A stretch of DNA of 64,000 bases from Uranotaenia lowii. Lineage: Eukaryota; Arthropoda; Insecta; Diptera; Culicidae. The number at the start of each line of letters is the position of its first letter. The stretch's first letter is position 1. Location of the stretch: contig NC_073691.1 of NCBI RefSeq assembly GCF_029784155.1, forward strand, positions 139,988,433 through 140,052,432. The letters run 5' to 3'. A model generated the notes under the pieces. That model saw nothing but the letters and a program-made list of their open reading frames with translations, ran no database searches and had not been told where the DNA came from. Shown one piece after another: positions 33,028 to 45,830 of this stretch. Made by a program: the position numbers and the translations under genes.

Positions 33028-33355
33028 CAAATAGTACACTGGTTAAGATGTCAGTCTGGCAAGACCATTTGGTTAGTGATTTGAGTTCGATTCTCCCTAC
33101 GGGCGCTGTGGTTTATAATTTTATTTTCTTGTTTCTGGGATGAATTATCCAATAGGAACGAAATCCCATAAAATGTTTTTCTTGTTTTGCTTGAATGTAG
33201 TGGTCATGCATCATTTTAGTTGGGAGGCGAGTCCTTATGCCAGTTACGGTTTTTCAAACATATCATCTTCGGCACAGTGCACATTTCAGCGCATTATCGG
33301 CACAGAGATGTGCTAAATAGGCATTGGATTTTTGCAACCTCTTCTATGGGTGTAG
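33028..33355 (+). mobile_element. tRNA-headed SINE (second family)
   Basis: The head has a tRNA-like ACACTGGTTAAGATGTC (A-box-like) and GAGTTCGATTCTCCC (B-box). From about 33119 to 33355 the body matches 38204-38442 with few differences (TGGATGAATTATCCA type phrase, GGTCATGCATCATTT, CAAACATATCATCTT, CTATGGGTGTAG). The second copy lacks the head, as expected of a 5'-truncated retro-insertion. Confidence 0.7.
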
Positions 33356-33848
33356 TGTTGACTTAAGTCAGCACTTAGCGCATCTACCCAATTTGCGGGT
33401 CGGAGGCTTCACGATCCCGAAGAGCAAATCGAGCTGTCGATCGCACTCATCAGGTCGCACACACGATTCGGGCGCATCAATTCCCGAAGCGCTTGTCGAA
33501 CACTGACACCTCCGACACAACACTGGGCCTCGTCTGACACCTCTTGTTCCTGACACAACTCAAAACGAGTTGCCGGTCGCATTCCCTCCGGTCGCATCTG
33601 CAGGTCAGGGACATGGTCCCCCGAACCCGTGTTGGATCCTCACCCTCACACCCGAGTGTAAACTCAGGTGTACCACTTCTTCCGCGAAGATTTGGCAGAT
33701 CTGTTGACGGCCTCTAGTGGGTGTTGTAATAGTTTTCTCAGCCGTACATCTGCAATTTGCAGACACGTTTCCGCTCTGGATCACGAGAAGGTGGAACTAC
33801 CAGCCCAGAGCATTGATGGTCTGGATATGGGACACAGAATAGCTACCG

Positions 33849-34745
33849 GAGGGTTGGAAAGAGGGTGTTATGTATCCCATCTACAATAAGAGCAACAAAT
33901 TGGAATTTGATAAGTATCAACTGAGACAAGCTATGGAAAATCATGGACGAGAACGTTTTCTCCGGGAAGATGACCAGACTGATTAGGGCAACGATAGATG
34001 GAACGCAATGCTGTGGACGGATTTCAGAAAAATTTTCGAGTTAATTCGAATCGCGCAGGGGGCTTCGACAAGGCGATGGTCTATCCTGAAATGCGGGGCA
34101 CGATTTTAAATCAGATCCAGTACACTGCTCTGCTTTACCGACGGCATCAATACAGTCGGCAGATCATCTCCGGCGGTGAAGAAGATCTACCGCAAACTGA
34201 AACGCAAGCAGGAAAGATTGGATTGATGATTAACACGTCTTAGACTGGCTTGCGGATCCGAGACCGACCGAGTCCACTTGTCCAGTAATAACAAGGTCAT
34301 GATCGACGGAGGCGAGCAGGAGATAGTCGATGATTTTGTCTATCTTGTTTCATTGGTGACCGCAGACACTGATACCAGCTATGAAATCTGGCGCGAATGA
34401 AGTCCTGCCTACTATAAACTCCACAAGCAACTGCGGTCGAGAAGACTTAGCCCTCGCACGAAGTGTAACCTGTACATGACGCTCATTAGACCGGTTGTTC
34501 TCCACGGGCACGAGACATGGATATTGCTCGAGGAGGACCAGTGCACAATCGAAGTATTCGAGCGATATGTGTAGAGTGCAGGAGAACGGAGTGGAGGGGA
34601 AGATTGAACCACGAGCTCGCGCGGCTTTACGGCAAACCCAGAATCCGGCTGTCCTGCAAAACAGGTGTTCGCTGCACATCCGGTTGGCACCAGAAGTGCA
34701 AGGGCGCAACGAGCGAGGTGATTCGACCAAGTCAAGCGTGATCTG
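33849..34745 (+). pseudogene. RTE-like reverse transcriptase (family B), decayed
   Basis: In shifting frames: GWKEGVMYPIYNKSNKLEFD (fingers), GKMTRLIRATIDGTQCCGRI, FESRRGLRQGD (motif B region, altered), FTDGINTVGRSSPAVKKIYR at the catalytic core, where FADDIDI is expected (both core Asp are affected), KLKRKQERLD, SSNNKVMIDGGEQEIVDDFV, YKLHKQLRSRRLSPRTKCNL, YMTLIRPVVLHGHETWILLE, FERYV. The order is that of an RTE-type ORF2. Many stops and frameshifts. The C-terminal region follows at 34640-34840. Confidence 0.8.
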
Positions 34746-34870
34746 AAGAATTTAGGATGTCCAAGAAACTGGAGAACGATTGCGCTGGACCAAGTGAATT
34801 TTAGGAATTATGTTCATCCATTTATGTCGTAAGATGAAAAACCATTTAAAATAAATAAAAATAAGGATTG
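34640..34870 (+). pseudogene. RTE-like C-terminus and 3' tail (family B)
   Basis: Reads CPAKQVFAAHPVGTRSARAQ, RARWFDQVKRDLKNLGCPRN, RTIALDQVNFRNYVHP, ending at a stop, then a short UTR and an AAATAAATAAAAATA tail. It is the same C-terminus and tail as 5555-5850 on the minus strand. Confidence 0.75.
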
Positions 34871-35126
34871 TGTTTAAAAAAACAACCGAAAAGTGCTCTT
34901 AAGCAATCAAGCCAACTAACCTTCTTTGGCTACTCGGCCGATACAAAAGAAATTATAAAAACTGGAACATCTTAAATATTAAAGCTTTGACTAATGCTAA
35001 CCAGTTTCTACCAATTTCAATTAAATTCAATGAAAATATTGCCAGAGGATCTGAAATATAGCTAAATCCGTTAATTATCGTATTTAGACCGTCCAGTTCA
35101 GAAAGTTGGCTATTTTGACATACTCA

Positions 35127-35427
35127 GAGCAAGTTCACGGGTTTTGGGAAAAAGTGGTAGAAATTTTGACACTTACGGCACATTTTGAAAATTTTCCCAT
35201 GCAAAAACATTTTCAAGATCTGTGGCCTTCTAGTTTTTTTACAACACGTGTTGTATTTTCGCATGCTGTGATGCAAAAATAGAAATATTTCTATCACATA
35301 CGGCTGAAATAGAAACAGTGTTGTAAAAAAATACAACGCCCCAAGATCTTGAAAACATTTTTGCATGGTAAAATTTTCAAAATGTCAAAATTTCTACCAG
35401 TTTTTTCCAACACCAGTGAACTTGCTC
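35127..35427. mobile_element. Palindromic MITE with TCA target duplication
   Basis: The ends are GAGCAAGTTCACGGG and the complement of GAGCAAGTTCACTGG. The inverted repeat continues for about 100 bases on each side (TGGTAGAAATTTTGACA; AAAATTTTCCCATGCAAAAA; TTTTCAAGATCT). TCA flanks it at 35124-35126 and 35428-35430. Non-coding, 301 bp; a 3-bp-duplication MITE class. Confidence 0.85.
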
Positions 35428-35430
35428 TCA

Positions 35431-37145
35431 GGGAGCTGATTGCTGATTAATCTGTTTCACAGCTTGTTAATGCCAATAGAGTGCGAATCATGTGTTCATT
35501 ATAAAACAGCTGCATGCCTTGATTAAAGTCGACGCCATCTTTAATCAAACTGAAAGCACACGAACAAAAGATACATATCAATTCTCTCAGTTAAAAAAAA
35601 CGTCCTTTGCGTTCTCCACTAGAAGAAATTGAAAATTGTCTTGTTTTAATGAACACCAATTTGTTTCAGAATCTATTAAAACTTGAATTGTTGCTTGGAA
35701 ATGTTAACGTCAGCATAACTTCATATAGTGAAACATACTTGAACACTGGAATTGATACCTGCAACATATTTTATGTTCAAATGAATTTCGTCTAGTGAAG
35801 AAAACTTTACTTTTTTATTTTTTTGTGGACTATGTTTTCGTACCAATCATCATTTCGACGCCGTCAATAACGAGCAATTACGTTGTTTCAAAAAGTTTGA
35901 ATTGATTTCCCCGTACTCGCAAGAGTGCACCTGTATGTTTGACCTGCTCCGGGCCGGATCTAATTATTTCCACTAATTATGACGAGCTGTAGTAGGACCT
36001 GAGAAGCGACCCAGCCGTCATGTGGTCAACATCTAGCATCAAGAATAATTAAAACTTCCAAAATGGTCTTTATCGTGTTTCCACTCTGACCGTTTCCAGG
36101 AATACCGACATGCCGAAACGATAAAGACGTGAGTGGACAAAAGTTTATCATTTCGGGCCAGATTCTTGCTGGTGGAGTTTTCTTTCTTTATTTTTGGTTC
36201 TTTTTTTCGTGTCGTGTGGCCCGGCGAGGTCAAGCCATTGGCCCCGGCTAACCTGTCCCATTCTGCCCGGACCTATACCTGTGATTTCGGCATTTTGCAG
36301 CACCATTATCCGGTAATCACCGCATCTCATCCCGGAGGCACGTTTAGCTGAGGGCGTTGAGTTAATGGTTACAAACAGTTTCGGCAAGCAATATCCCAAC
36401 CAATCAGTGGCGAGGCCCTCAGCAGCCAAGAATCGAATCGAGTCACTAGGGTTGCCCCTAATTTCACAACTTCGTTGAAAGCTATTTTTCACCCACCCCC
36501 CAATGTTGATTCAATCAACGATAAAACAATACTGCCAAAGTTTGAGCTCATTCGGATAACTCTACGGTGACTCCCAAAGGCCTTTAAATTTGTTTGGAAC
36601 TAAGTATCTACGGAAAAAAAAATTTTTCAAACATATTTCGTAATAAATACTGGAATCACAGCAAAATTACACAAACTTCAGAGCATCAATGTTTTAATCA
36701 ACAATAATTTTGTAAAACATTTTGAAGCGTTTTGACGTTCGTGAAAAAAGTCACAGGGATTTGAGTTTGCTTTTACTTTTTAATAGATTTTCATAAACAG
36801 CAAAATCAGAATTCTGGAAATTGTTTTGTATCTTCGAAATTTTTCATTTTATTTCATAATATTGGCCAATCTTTATCTATTTTAAACTACAGTCCTACAG
36901 TGCTGCCAAAAATGTTTACAATGTTACAGTTTTGGTCATAACTTAAGTGAGCACCATTTCCATTACTTTAGTAGTACTTCCATTACTTTTTACTCTTATG
37001 ATAATATAGGGTCTCCACGATGAAATTGCCACACTTTGAAATTGCACCAACTTTTTTAACCGTTGGGTAGAACTTAATAAAAATTTGGGTGGATTTAGTT
37101 CATAGTGCATTGTTTACATCCAGCAAGTTTTAAAGTCCTGTGATC
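35431..37145. other. Spacer, no gene recognised
   Basis: AT-rich at both ends, with a more balanced segment at 35930-36480 containing overlapping short frames without signatures. Nothing is assigned. Confidence 0.45.
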
Positions 37146-38043
37146 AAAACTCGCGAAAATTGAGTCGAAAGAATCCCTCTCGCATCGTTCCATCGCTAAA
37201 ACGTTGGGAATCGCGAGTTCCACGGTGTCGCGAGTGATGAAGCGGATCGAGGAACGATTGACCACCGATCGGAAGCCCAGAAGTGAAGGAAAAAGTATTT
37301 TGTACAACACTAAAATTCAGAACCGCGTAGATGGGGCCTTCAACTGAAACCTGAACGCCTCCGTTCGGGATGTGGCTGAGAAGCTGCACCGAAGCCAAAG
37401 TTTTCTCCAGAAGGCCAAAACTAAAGCTGGGCTTTGAACGTTCAAGGCACAAAAGGCCCCTTATCGAGACGAGAAGCAGAACAAGTTCACCAAAACCCGT
37501 GCCAAGAATTTGTACCTCAATATGCTGACGAAAATGGAATGCTGCACCATGGACGACGAAACATATGTGAAGGCCGACTTTAAACATATCCCCGGCAACC
37601 TGTTTTTCACGGCCAAGGATAAGTTCAGCGTTCTGGAGCATGTCCGCATTCAGAAGATGTCCAAGTTTGCGGATAAATTCCTGGTTTGGCAAGCCATCTG
37701 CACGTGCTGGAAGCGGAGTGCACTTTTTGTGACCCAGGACACGATGAACGGACAGGAGTACAAAAAAGAGTGCCTCCAGAAGCGACTGCTTCCTCTCCAG
37801 AAGGCACATCAAAGTTGAAAAGGGTATCCTGTGTCTCTTAAAGTGTAAATATGTAAAATTGTAACAAAAATTAAAATAAAAGAACATTTTCAAGTCAAGT
37901 CAAGCACGTTCTTAAACGACCTAAGGTAGTGAAGACATTCGAGGAACTGGAGAAAGTACGGGTTTACATGCAAAAATCGGTTGATTGACAGGTTGTGCAG
38001 AATCTTATGGCCGGGGTTAAGGTCAGGGAGCGAGCATTTGCGC
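37146..38043 (+). pseudogene. DD37E-type mariner transposase (lineage C), internally deleted
   Basis: Reads AKIESKESLSHRSIAKTLGI, ASSTVSRVMKRIEERLTTDR (first helix-turn-helix), a stop at about 37349, NLNASVRDVAEKLHRSQSF, a second stop at about 37435, RAKNLYLNMLTKMECCTMDD, ETYVKADF (first catalytic Asp), LVWQAICTCWKRSALF, KKECLQKRLLPLQK, then breaks at about 37815. The segment with the second Asp and the Glu is missing. A tail resumes at about 37912 (VKTFEELEKVRVYMQKSVD; VQNLMAGVKVRERAF) and ends near 38043. It is classed with the DD37E family by similarity to copies A and B; the diagnostic spacing itself is deleted. Third lineage in the window. Confidence 0.85.
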
Positions 38044-38203
38044 ATGGACTGTAAATAAAATACGAGCAAAATGGTAAAATAAAGTTTAATAGTTATTTTT
38101 CAATCCCTGAAAAATTGATGGTAATAGTATGAAAACTTGAATTATGCGAGTCACTTTTGTGTGTAGCAATTTCATCGTGGACACCCTTTATTTTCAGGAA
38201 CCG

Positions 38204-38442
38204 TTTTATATTCTTGTTTCTTGGATGAATTATCCAGTAGGAAGAAAATCCCATAAAATATTTTTCTTGTTTCGCTTGAATGTAGTGGTCATGCATCATT
38301 TAGGTTGGGAGCTTGAATCCTTATGCCAGTAGTGCTTTTTCAAACATATCATCTTTGACACAGCGTAAATTTCAGCGCATTTTCGGCACAGAGATTTGCC
38401 AAATATGCATTGGATTTGTGTAACCTCTCCTATGGGTGTAGG
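38204..38442 (+). mobile_element. SINE body, 5'-truncated copy of the second SINE family
   Basis: Matches 33119-33355 through the whole body and ends at the same phrase, CTATGGGTGTAG. The tRNA-like head is absent. Confidence 0.75.
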
Positions 38443-39630
38443 TAAGATCCACCCTAATGCTCACCTACTAGCCACATCCAGCCTACCTTCCATAATCCAT
38501 TTCGTCATCTCGTCCCGGTTCCTTTTGGAGCATCTTTTTCGCGCGCCTTGCTAATGTGTAACGAAACGTGACTTGGGATCACGACAGTTATAATTTTATT
38601 GCTTCTTCCCAAGACGGTCGAAAGTCCCGAAAGGCGAAGGAAGACACCGACAGACCCGAGAGATCCGATATGCTGGCAGCTAAGAGCTACAACTTCTTGG
38701 CCCAGGAAAAGGCCTAGACGATGATGATGACGGCGACAGAATGGGAAGCTGGCATTTCTTTAATTTTATCATTAATCTCAGCATGGGTTTGCTTTCTCGT
38801 TTACGGACCTTCAAGAACGGCATGATTTTATTTTATTTCTGACTTCCTCCACCCGCGATACTATAATACTTTGGTACGCTTCCTCGGCATCGCCAAACTA
38901 ACTTGGCTGGCTGACTAATGTCGTTTAGGGAAATCGAGGCCATCGAGCCGGGCAGTTTCGTGCTGATGCTGCTTACTGCCAATGAAGAGAACGGATTGTT
39001 TGAGAATCAAATACATTGTCCGCTGCTGGGGTACCTTCAAAGAAGAGGGTCCGGAGATAGATCTTGATATGATTGGGGCCGATGAGTGATGGCTGGGCTC
39101 GGACCATGAACCACGCTTGATTCTTAGCTAGGCAACACCCAGAGCCCATCCCGGGGAAAGAAAGAAATGGCGATGAACTGAATGCGACGCCCCACTCGGA
39201 GAATCCAGATCACGGAACAGGCACAGACACGGATAGGACAACGAGATGACCGGCCAAATGCGGGTATGATAAATGATGTCGAGATAAATGCAAAAATGTT
39301 CAGATAGGATTGTGGATTTTTTTTTTATTCTTTTCAATTTAAAATTTGTATCGAGCATGCTGGCTAAATTCTTACTTCTTCAATCGAGCGGACCAACGTC
39401 TTCCTCATTACAGAGATCTGTACATTCTGATCTCGCTTTTTTCAAGTTTCACCTATCAAAAAGGCCAAAACCGATACTAAACACATTTGATAAGGGTGCT
39501 TGCAACTCGAAAATAGGCCCTTGCAAATGGTAATTAAGAAAATTGTTCCATTACTTATTTTGGACAAAAAAAAATTCAAGAAAACAATTCTTTTTGTATT
39601 TCAAAATCATTATAACAATTTTTTTTTGGT
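38443..39630. other. Unique-looking spacer, no gene recognised
   Basis: Base composition is more balanced than in neighbouring spacers, and it shows no repeats by eye and no frame with a signature. It could be intronic or intergenic host sequence. Confidence 0.4.
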
Positions 39631-39820
39631 GGGCTTGTGATATAGCTCAGTTGGCAAGTCTGTTGTCTCCTGAGCCGATGTCCACGAGTTCGAGCCCAAG
39701 AGCAAACATCGAACACAGCTGTACCGGATAAGTTTTTCAATAACGATCCGCCAACTGTAACGTTGATAAAGTCGCGAATGCCAGAAAGATGGTAAAACGA
39801 CTATAATCGAGACGAAAAAA
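39631..39820 (+). mobile_element. tRNA-derived SINE, second copy of the family at 17496
   Basis: The head GATATAGCTCAGTTGGCAAG and a better-preserved B-box (CGAGTTCGAGCCC) are followed by the same body (TGTACCGGATAAGTTTTTCA, GTAAAACGACTATAATCG) and an A-rich end. No clean target duplication is visible next to the flanking T-runs. Confidence 0.8.
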
Positions 39821-41299
39821 ATCCCAAATTTTGGGTCAAGCCAAGCTCTAGTCATTTATAAGCTTACCATGCAAACATATGTTTCAAACCTTAAATTTCT
39901 CCATCAGATTTAGGGATGTGACCTTCCAAAAAAAGCTGAAAACAGGACACCACATGCAGGAACTAGAATCAAACGACGCGAACGAATTCCGATCGCTACC
40001 AGATTGCGAAAGGGCAGTCGTAAAAGAATCCAACCTAAAACAACGAACGGAGAAACACTGCTGAGTAGGACCGATAATACCCGGGGAATTTTATATCCTG
40101 CTTCCTTTAAGTTTGTCTCTGGCGAGGATGTGTCGTTGAAATTGCAGGTTTTCCTTTATTTTTTTTTAGATCATGGGTAGCGGAATTCATTGTTGCAACG
40201 GAGCCATTCTAGAGCATCGGAGGAAGAAATGTGTCTCTGCCGTTTGCCCGCCTTCAACCGAGCAGTCCTTGCGCCGGTCATAAAAACTGAAGATGTTCTT
40301 TTTTCTTCTTTCGAGAGGCACAAGTGTTCAACAGCCGTGGTCAGGCGAAATATTCTCAAAAATTGTCCCGTATAGAAGGAACGGTTCCTTGCTTAACCAG
40401 GAGGAAAGAACAAAGGACATCAAAAAAGAACTGCGCCTTCAGCAAACGAAGAAACCCCGAAAAGGACCACAATAGTAACTCACACAGGAAGTGCTTAAAC
40501 GTGATCTGACATATTAATTTTTGCTTCCCAGGAAATTATGACCATGTACCTACACCCCGGGAAGCGGACTTTTGTTCGAAAAACTTCTGCTTTCTGAGAG
40601 TGTGACATCAGAAAAGCAGGAAAGAAAGAGCAGGCAAAAAAAAGAATGTCGAGGGCGTAGCGGATCTCGAGTGCATGTTTAATGCATCCAAAAGACTCCG
40701 CTGGTCTAGCTTTATTGCTTCTGGTCTCGTTGCTAACTTAACCGGATGGCTGGCGGGACGGACAATTCACTCGGATAGGTTCAGAAGAACCAAGAAAGGA
40801 ACAAAAGTACATCCCCATAGATCAGCATTTGGAATTGTACATTTGCATGGGATGATAATTTGTTATGCGCTTTGCGCCTCGTCCGAAGTTAGCAAAACGG
40901 CTTAGCTAATGGAGATCGTGTGCATCCCGTAAAGGGTGTTTTATGACAGAATTTTTCAAAGCAACTTGACTAACTATCATTCATTTTGTTTTGCATGGCA
41001 TCTGGATCATTGCTAGCGGGCACTTTCAGGCCTTCAAAGAAATAAGCTAAATGCTGTGAGATATTTTCTTATTGTTATTTCTTTTAACGCCTAAATACGA
41101 AAATCCCACAGGATTAAAAACTACACACTTTTGATTTTTTTGATATAAACTTCTATCAAATACATTAATTACTGTTGATACTTATGGTTTTTCGGATCCT
41201 CTGTATATTCTAAATAAAACTTAAACAATTTAAAGGAAATTTTCATCACAATTGGTTCACATTCACGAATTAACACAAGAAGTTTATTTTTATGCAGTC
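39821..41299. other. Spacer, no gene recognised
   Basis: Short overlapping frames at 39879-40509 and 40675-40905 have no family signature. The rest is AT-rich. Confidence 0.45.
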
Positions 41300-41650
41300 G
41301 CTTTTGGATCGAGGGGCTCCCATACAAAACTATTCAAAAAAACAATATAATTCATACAATTTCAAAGCACTATGCATAAAATTTAGAAGACATTCAAGTT
41401 TTGGCATGAAAAGATGATTTATTATAATTTGTTATCTTTCCCTTTTTTATTATGGGGAGCTGCCATACACAATCAACGCATTATAAAATCTAATTTTAGC
41501 CTACATTTAAAAATGTAGGCTTTTTTGTGACACCATAAACGGGTGATCAGAATGTGATGTTATTTGACTGTTGTTTATTAGCATTTTGCTTTTAAAATGG
41601 GGAGCGCACATACAAATTCAAAGAAAAATCCAACATAATTTATTATACTT
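41300..41650. repeat. Decayed ~145-bp-period dispersed repeat
   Basis: Variants of GGGGCTCCCATACAAA or GGGGAGC.C.CATACA recur at about 41314, 41455 and 41600, about 140-146 bases apart, and match GTATGGGAGGCCCC near 6268. A short hairpin (GCCTACATTT pairing with AAATGTAGGC) lies at about 41500-41521. Confidence 0.55.
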
Positions 41651-44099
41651 TTATGTGTGCACCACGAAATCAAGGACACATGCACGTTTTAACATACCAA
41701 CATTATTTATTACAATAAGTAATGTGCCTTATTTGTATATTATTCGAAACTACACAAAAATATTCATTCAAAAATGGAGGTGATTTTTTGTGACACCATC
41801 ACTTGGAAACGAGAGATCAGAATTATGTGAAATTTGCAACCCGAAAGTTGTTTGAGACAAGTCTGGTATTTATAAGAGTTTCATTGATTAATATGGCATT
41901 ACTCGAACAATTACTGAGCGGTTTTGGTTAAATTTTATACACAACCATGTTTTGACACTAAACAAAGATTGATATTAAGAACATTTTTTATGAAATTTTT
42001 TTTATCGGCTATATCGGTGATGTTTTATATTCTTTGAGAAAGAATATTTAAGAATTGAAAATTTCTAGACGGATGCTCAGCAATAAGGTGAAAGATGTTG
42101 AAAATGAGTCGAAAGATAGTTTAAATTCGATAAACTTTTCACCACATTTCATCTTTTTGTTCCTCACGGGCCTGTAAAATTTCAGTAGGGTAAATGTGCC
42201 TAATTTCGCTATATTATGTAAGTGGTTTTTAGCTTTGATATTAGTAGGCCGAATCTTTAATTCTTAGATTTACAATTTGTTGGTAACTAAGTTCCATATT
42301 TTTTTCTGAAATCTGTTATGGTTTGAAATAATCATTTCAAGCTTTAATTTATGAGAAATATAATGTTTTTTATAGTCTGTTGATGTTCCTAATTTTGCAA
42401 TAATTGTTCCTAATGTTAACATATGGGTGTGCCTAATGTTAACATATGAGGAAAAATGTATCCGCTTACCCAATATTACACTATTTGTTCCTGATTTTGC
42501 AGATGGGTCTGTTTTAATAATACTTTAATAAGAAAAATCTCAAAACTCACCTTTTTTTTAATAAATTTTACAACGTTTTTGGAATATGAAGAGATAAATA
42601 AGGACTATTTAACTATTCCTACACAATATTCCTTCATGCTAGTTTTGAAGAAAGTAGTAGATGTTGAACTTATTAAACTTCAAATTTTACCTTTTCCAAT
42701 GGATACATTAATTATATTTCAAATGTAGAAAATTCATTGTATTGGATACAAATAAGATACATTCAAACAGAGCATCATGCAACAGCATGGTTAGATGCAA
42801 CATTTGTATACCACAACACTTATTTAACTTTTATTTTAGTGTAATAAAATTAACATTTTATCTGTGATTTTATGGTAACAAAACGATAATGCCATAGTTT
42901 CTCACATCGTGAGATAGTTTTTTGAAGTTTTTCATTCTCTTAGAGAATTTGAAAAATCGAAATTTTTATATTTTTGATGCCGTAAAATACTTACACAGTA
43001 CACAGTATGACGGATTGGCCTAATGATATCACCTACAAACTTTATATTGATTTTTTTTATCCTATATCAACACTGTTGGTGTATGAATATTTTTCGGACA
43101 ATCATTTTTTTTTTTAATAAATATTTTCAAAATTTTTTTTAATCTTCGACCGAAAAAATAAGTATCAAGTTTAATTCGAACAAAATCAAAAATAACTGCA
43201 GATCGTGCTTTATACGTAAATAAATCATAAATAAATCAAAAACTATAACTTTTCACACTTTTTCATTTGATTTTTCATTAAAAACAAAGGTTTTTGCAAC
43301 TTACCCCTTTTTCTTAGTAGGGTGAAAATCGTATGTTTTGTACATTTAAAAATAATTAGGGAAAACAATTATTTTCCTGACTACGTTATTAGATGGACAT
43401 TAGGTTTTAAGAAGTCATTGAAGTTGAAAAGTGTTGTTGAAAGTGCATGATGCCCCATGTGACGGTATACAACGTATTTCATTTAGATTTTTTTTAATTT
43501 TTCCTTTCGATTCTATTATTGTTGAGAAACTCTCTGAAACTTGATAGTTTCCTTGTCTGTCACGTAGGGTGCGTTCTTTACAACCTGGCGAAATTTTTTT
43601 TTAACATTTTTAGCTTTAAAATACACAGAAGTAAAAAAATATCATGTTTTATTAACTCAGAACAGTTTATTTTAATAGATCGTTGAACATTAAGTTAAAA
43701 CATAATTCAATCAATCAAATTTATTTCAAATACATTCTATGACTTTGATATAGTTTGGAGAACTTTGACTATGTCCATAATTAGGAACACATTGGAAATA
43801 GTGTTCCTAATTGTGGACATAAGCTTTTTCTAGTTTTTACACGAAAAAACATGGTTCTAACATACTAGTTACTTAAATCAGGATAAAAGACAAGCCGACA
43901 AAAAATTTCAAAAAAATCGGTTGACAAATTCAATTTTTATCTTCCATTTCTGAAAAGGTGTTTTTTAAGAAATTTGCTAACAACTCCATTCAATTTGAAC
44001 ATACTTGGAAACAATCCGGATTTTACGAAAAATTATGTGAGTTAGAAAACTAATTTTTTTTGTAAAATGAAAATTCACATGATAGCAGGCCATACGTGG
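41651..44099. other. AT-rich spacer with small hairpins
   Basis: No gene. CCTAATGTTAACATATG occurs twice in tandem at about 42413-42450. A 51-base hairpin lies at 43770-43821: ATGTCCATAATTAGGAACAC pairs with the complement of GTGTTCCTAATTGTGGACAT around a 10-base loop. A diverged relative of the 4120-4250 insertion lies at about 42050-42175. Confidence 0.5.
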
Positions 44100-44284
44100 T
44101 TCGCCCCACAAGGGGAACTTGCAGTGTGAACGAACGAAAAGATGACAGTAGAAACTGTTTTCTGGTAGAAACTCCAGAAGGCTCCATAGCGGAAGAAGGA
44201 AGAGAGCTTGTCAGCTCTTTAGAGAAGGAGTAAGTTTCTGTGCCGAAGGCAATGGAGGGAGAGATGACAGAAATAAAGACTTTG

Positions 44285-44430
44285 GCTAGCTTGGTTATGA
44301 GCAAGCAAACATTCAAAAGGAGGTCAAGGACAAGCTTGCAAAGGCTATGGCTCTTTTTACAGAGGCAGGGTTGGTCGGCTCTTCTCAAACAACAAAGAGC
44401 CGGGAGAAAACTACACCGTTTTCAGTTCGG
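44285..44430 (+). pseudogene. R1-type gag, N-terminal segment
   Basis: Reads NIQKEVKDKLAKAMALFTEA, then GLVGSSQTTKSREKTTPF and SVRLSS. This lysine-rich helical segment precedes the acidic linker of R1-type ORF1. It is followed by frame damage and then a MITE at 44620. Confidence 0.55.
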
Positions 44431-44619
44431 CTTTCGAGTGTAATCCTCTTTCGCTGATCGTGCTCCACTTGTTACCCGAGTTTACACGAGCTGTAAGTGA
44501 CTCGGACAGCAAGTGTGAGAGCATCCGCATCTGAGTGGGAGAAAGAGAATTCTAAACATAGAGCGCCCTGTGTTTCAGTCATACACCTCAGAGAAAATGA
44601 AGAAAAAAATTATTTAAGC

Positions 44620-44941
44620 GGGCCATAGACTACACAAATGGCCTGTACAAATTCGATGATTCCACGACGATTGTTTGATCTATGCTTGCCCACACACTAT
44701 ACAAACATTTTTCACGCGAACACAAACGATTGCTGACGAAAACAGCAACAGCAACAAAAAAACTATCTGCATCCCGGCTGGGAGGATGGTTTGTACAAAA
44801 TATTTCGATCCCGACCGATTTTACTCCAATCGTTTGGGCGCTCATTCAAGCAGTGCCATACACTATGCAAATCGTGTTTACAGCGACAAAATTTCATCGA
44901 ATTTCATCGTATTTGTACAAATGTTGTGTAGTCTGTGGCCC
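44620..44941. mobile_element. MITE in the R1 gag
   Basis: The ends are GGGCCATAGACTACACAA and the complement of GGGCCACAGACTACACAA, followed on both sides by TTTGTACAAAT.CGATGA-like subterminal sequence. 322 bp, non-coding. The target duplication is ambiguous, so the superfamily is not assigned. Confidence 0.75.
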
Positions 44942-45061
44942 GTTTTAGACTCCCTCCACACAATTAAGAAAAAATAACAACAATTTCTCCGTCGCTACCA
45001 TTCCCACTGCTGTTTGCTGTTTTGGATTCTTTTTTCTTGCAAAACGGTAGTGTTCGAAGAA

Positions 45062-45371
45062 GAGGTGCCAGGTGGTTTCGTCAAAAAATCAGGACACCGC
45101 GAAGAACAAAAAATCGAATTTTTCAGGACACCAGTAGATTGGTGGAAATGAAATGCTGCTCTTATTAGATTGCAAAAATAAAGGCGAAATTGCGGTGCAG
45201 TATACGCCTTCATTTATGCAACAGGAAAGATAAGAAGTTAGGTGGCTTCTAGTTTATACAGAAAACACCGTTCAAATATCATCTGATTACCATTGCTTTA
45301 AGAGGTTAAACTTATTACACAATCAATTGCAATTGAGAACAGGACAGCTTCTAGAAAATCAGGACACCTCT
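45062..45371 (+). mobile_element. hAT-type MITE, diverged or internally deleted copy
   Basis: Begins AGAGGTGCCAGGTGGTTTCG and contains repeated AAATCAGGACACC phrases, as does the complete copy at 45831-46298. The right end is shortened to ATCAGGACACCTCTGG. Confidence 0.7.
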
Positions 45372-45830
45372 GGGACCTTTGATTCGGAGAGCAACATCTT
45401 TTCTCGTGAACGTACCAAGAATAAACTGAGTTTGCTCTCAGATTTCTCCTCAACACAATGCGCTACAGATTTTTCCGGAGAAGGGTATTCTCTTCATCAG
45501 TGGATGTGAATGCTCTCGCTCACTCTTATGTGTTGACAATCTCACTCTTGATTTCAGTGCGATTTATCTCTCCCCGCACAAATCGGGGGAGCAGACGAAA
45601 AAAAATTGCACTCTCTTTCACCAGGCAAGCTGATCTGAGGAGTTTTGCCATCCATGTACAGAGGTAAACAAAGCAGTCCTGGAGATGGTAAGAGCGTAAA
45701 ATGACAGCGCTACTAGTAGAGGAACAGAGGCGGAGAACCCCTCTAAGGCGAATGTTAGTCGCCCGAAACTAATCGATGCCTTCGTTCAAACAGTGTGGAA
45801 TAAGCGCATTTCTCCGAGAAGCTCTAAGAG

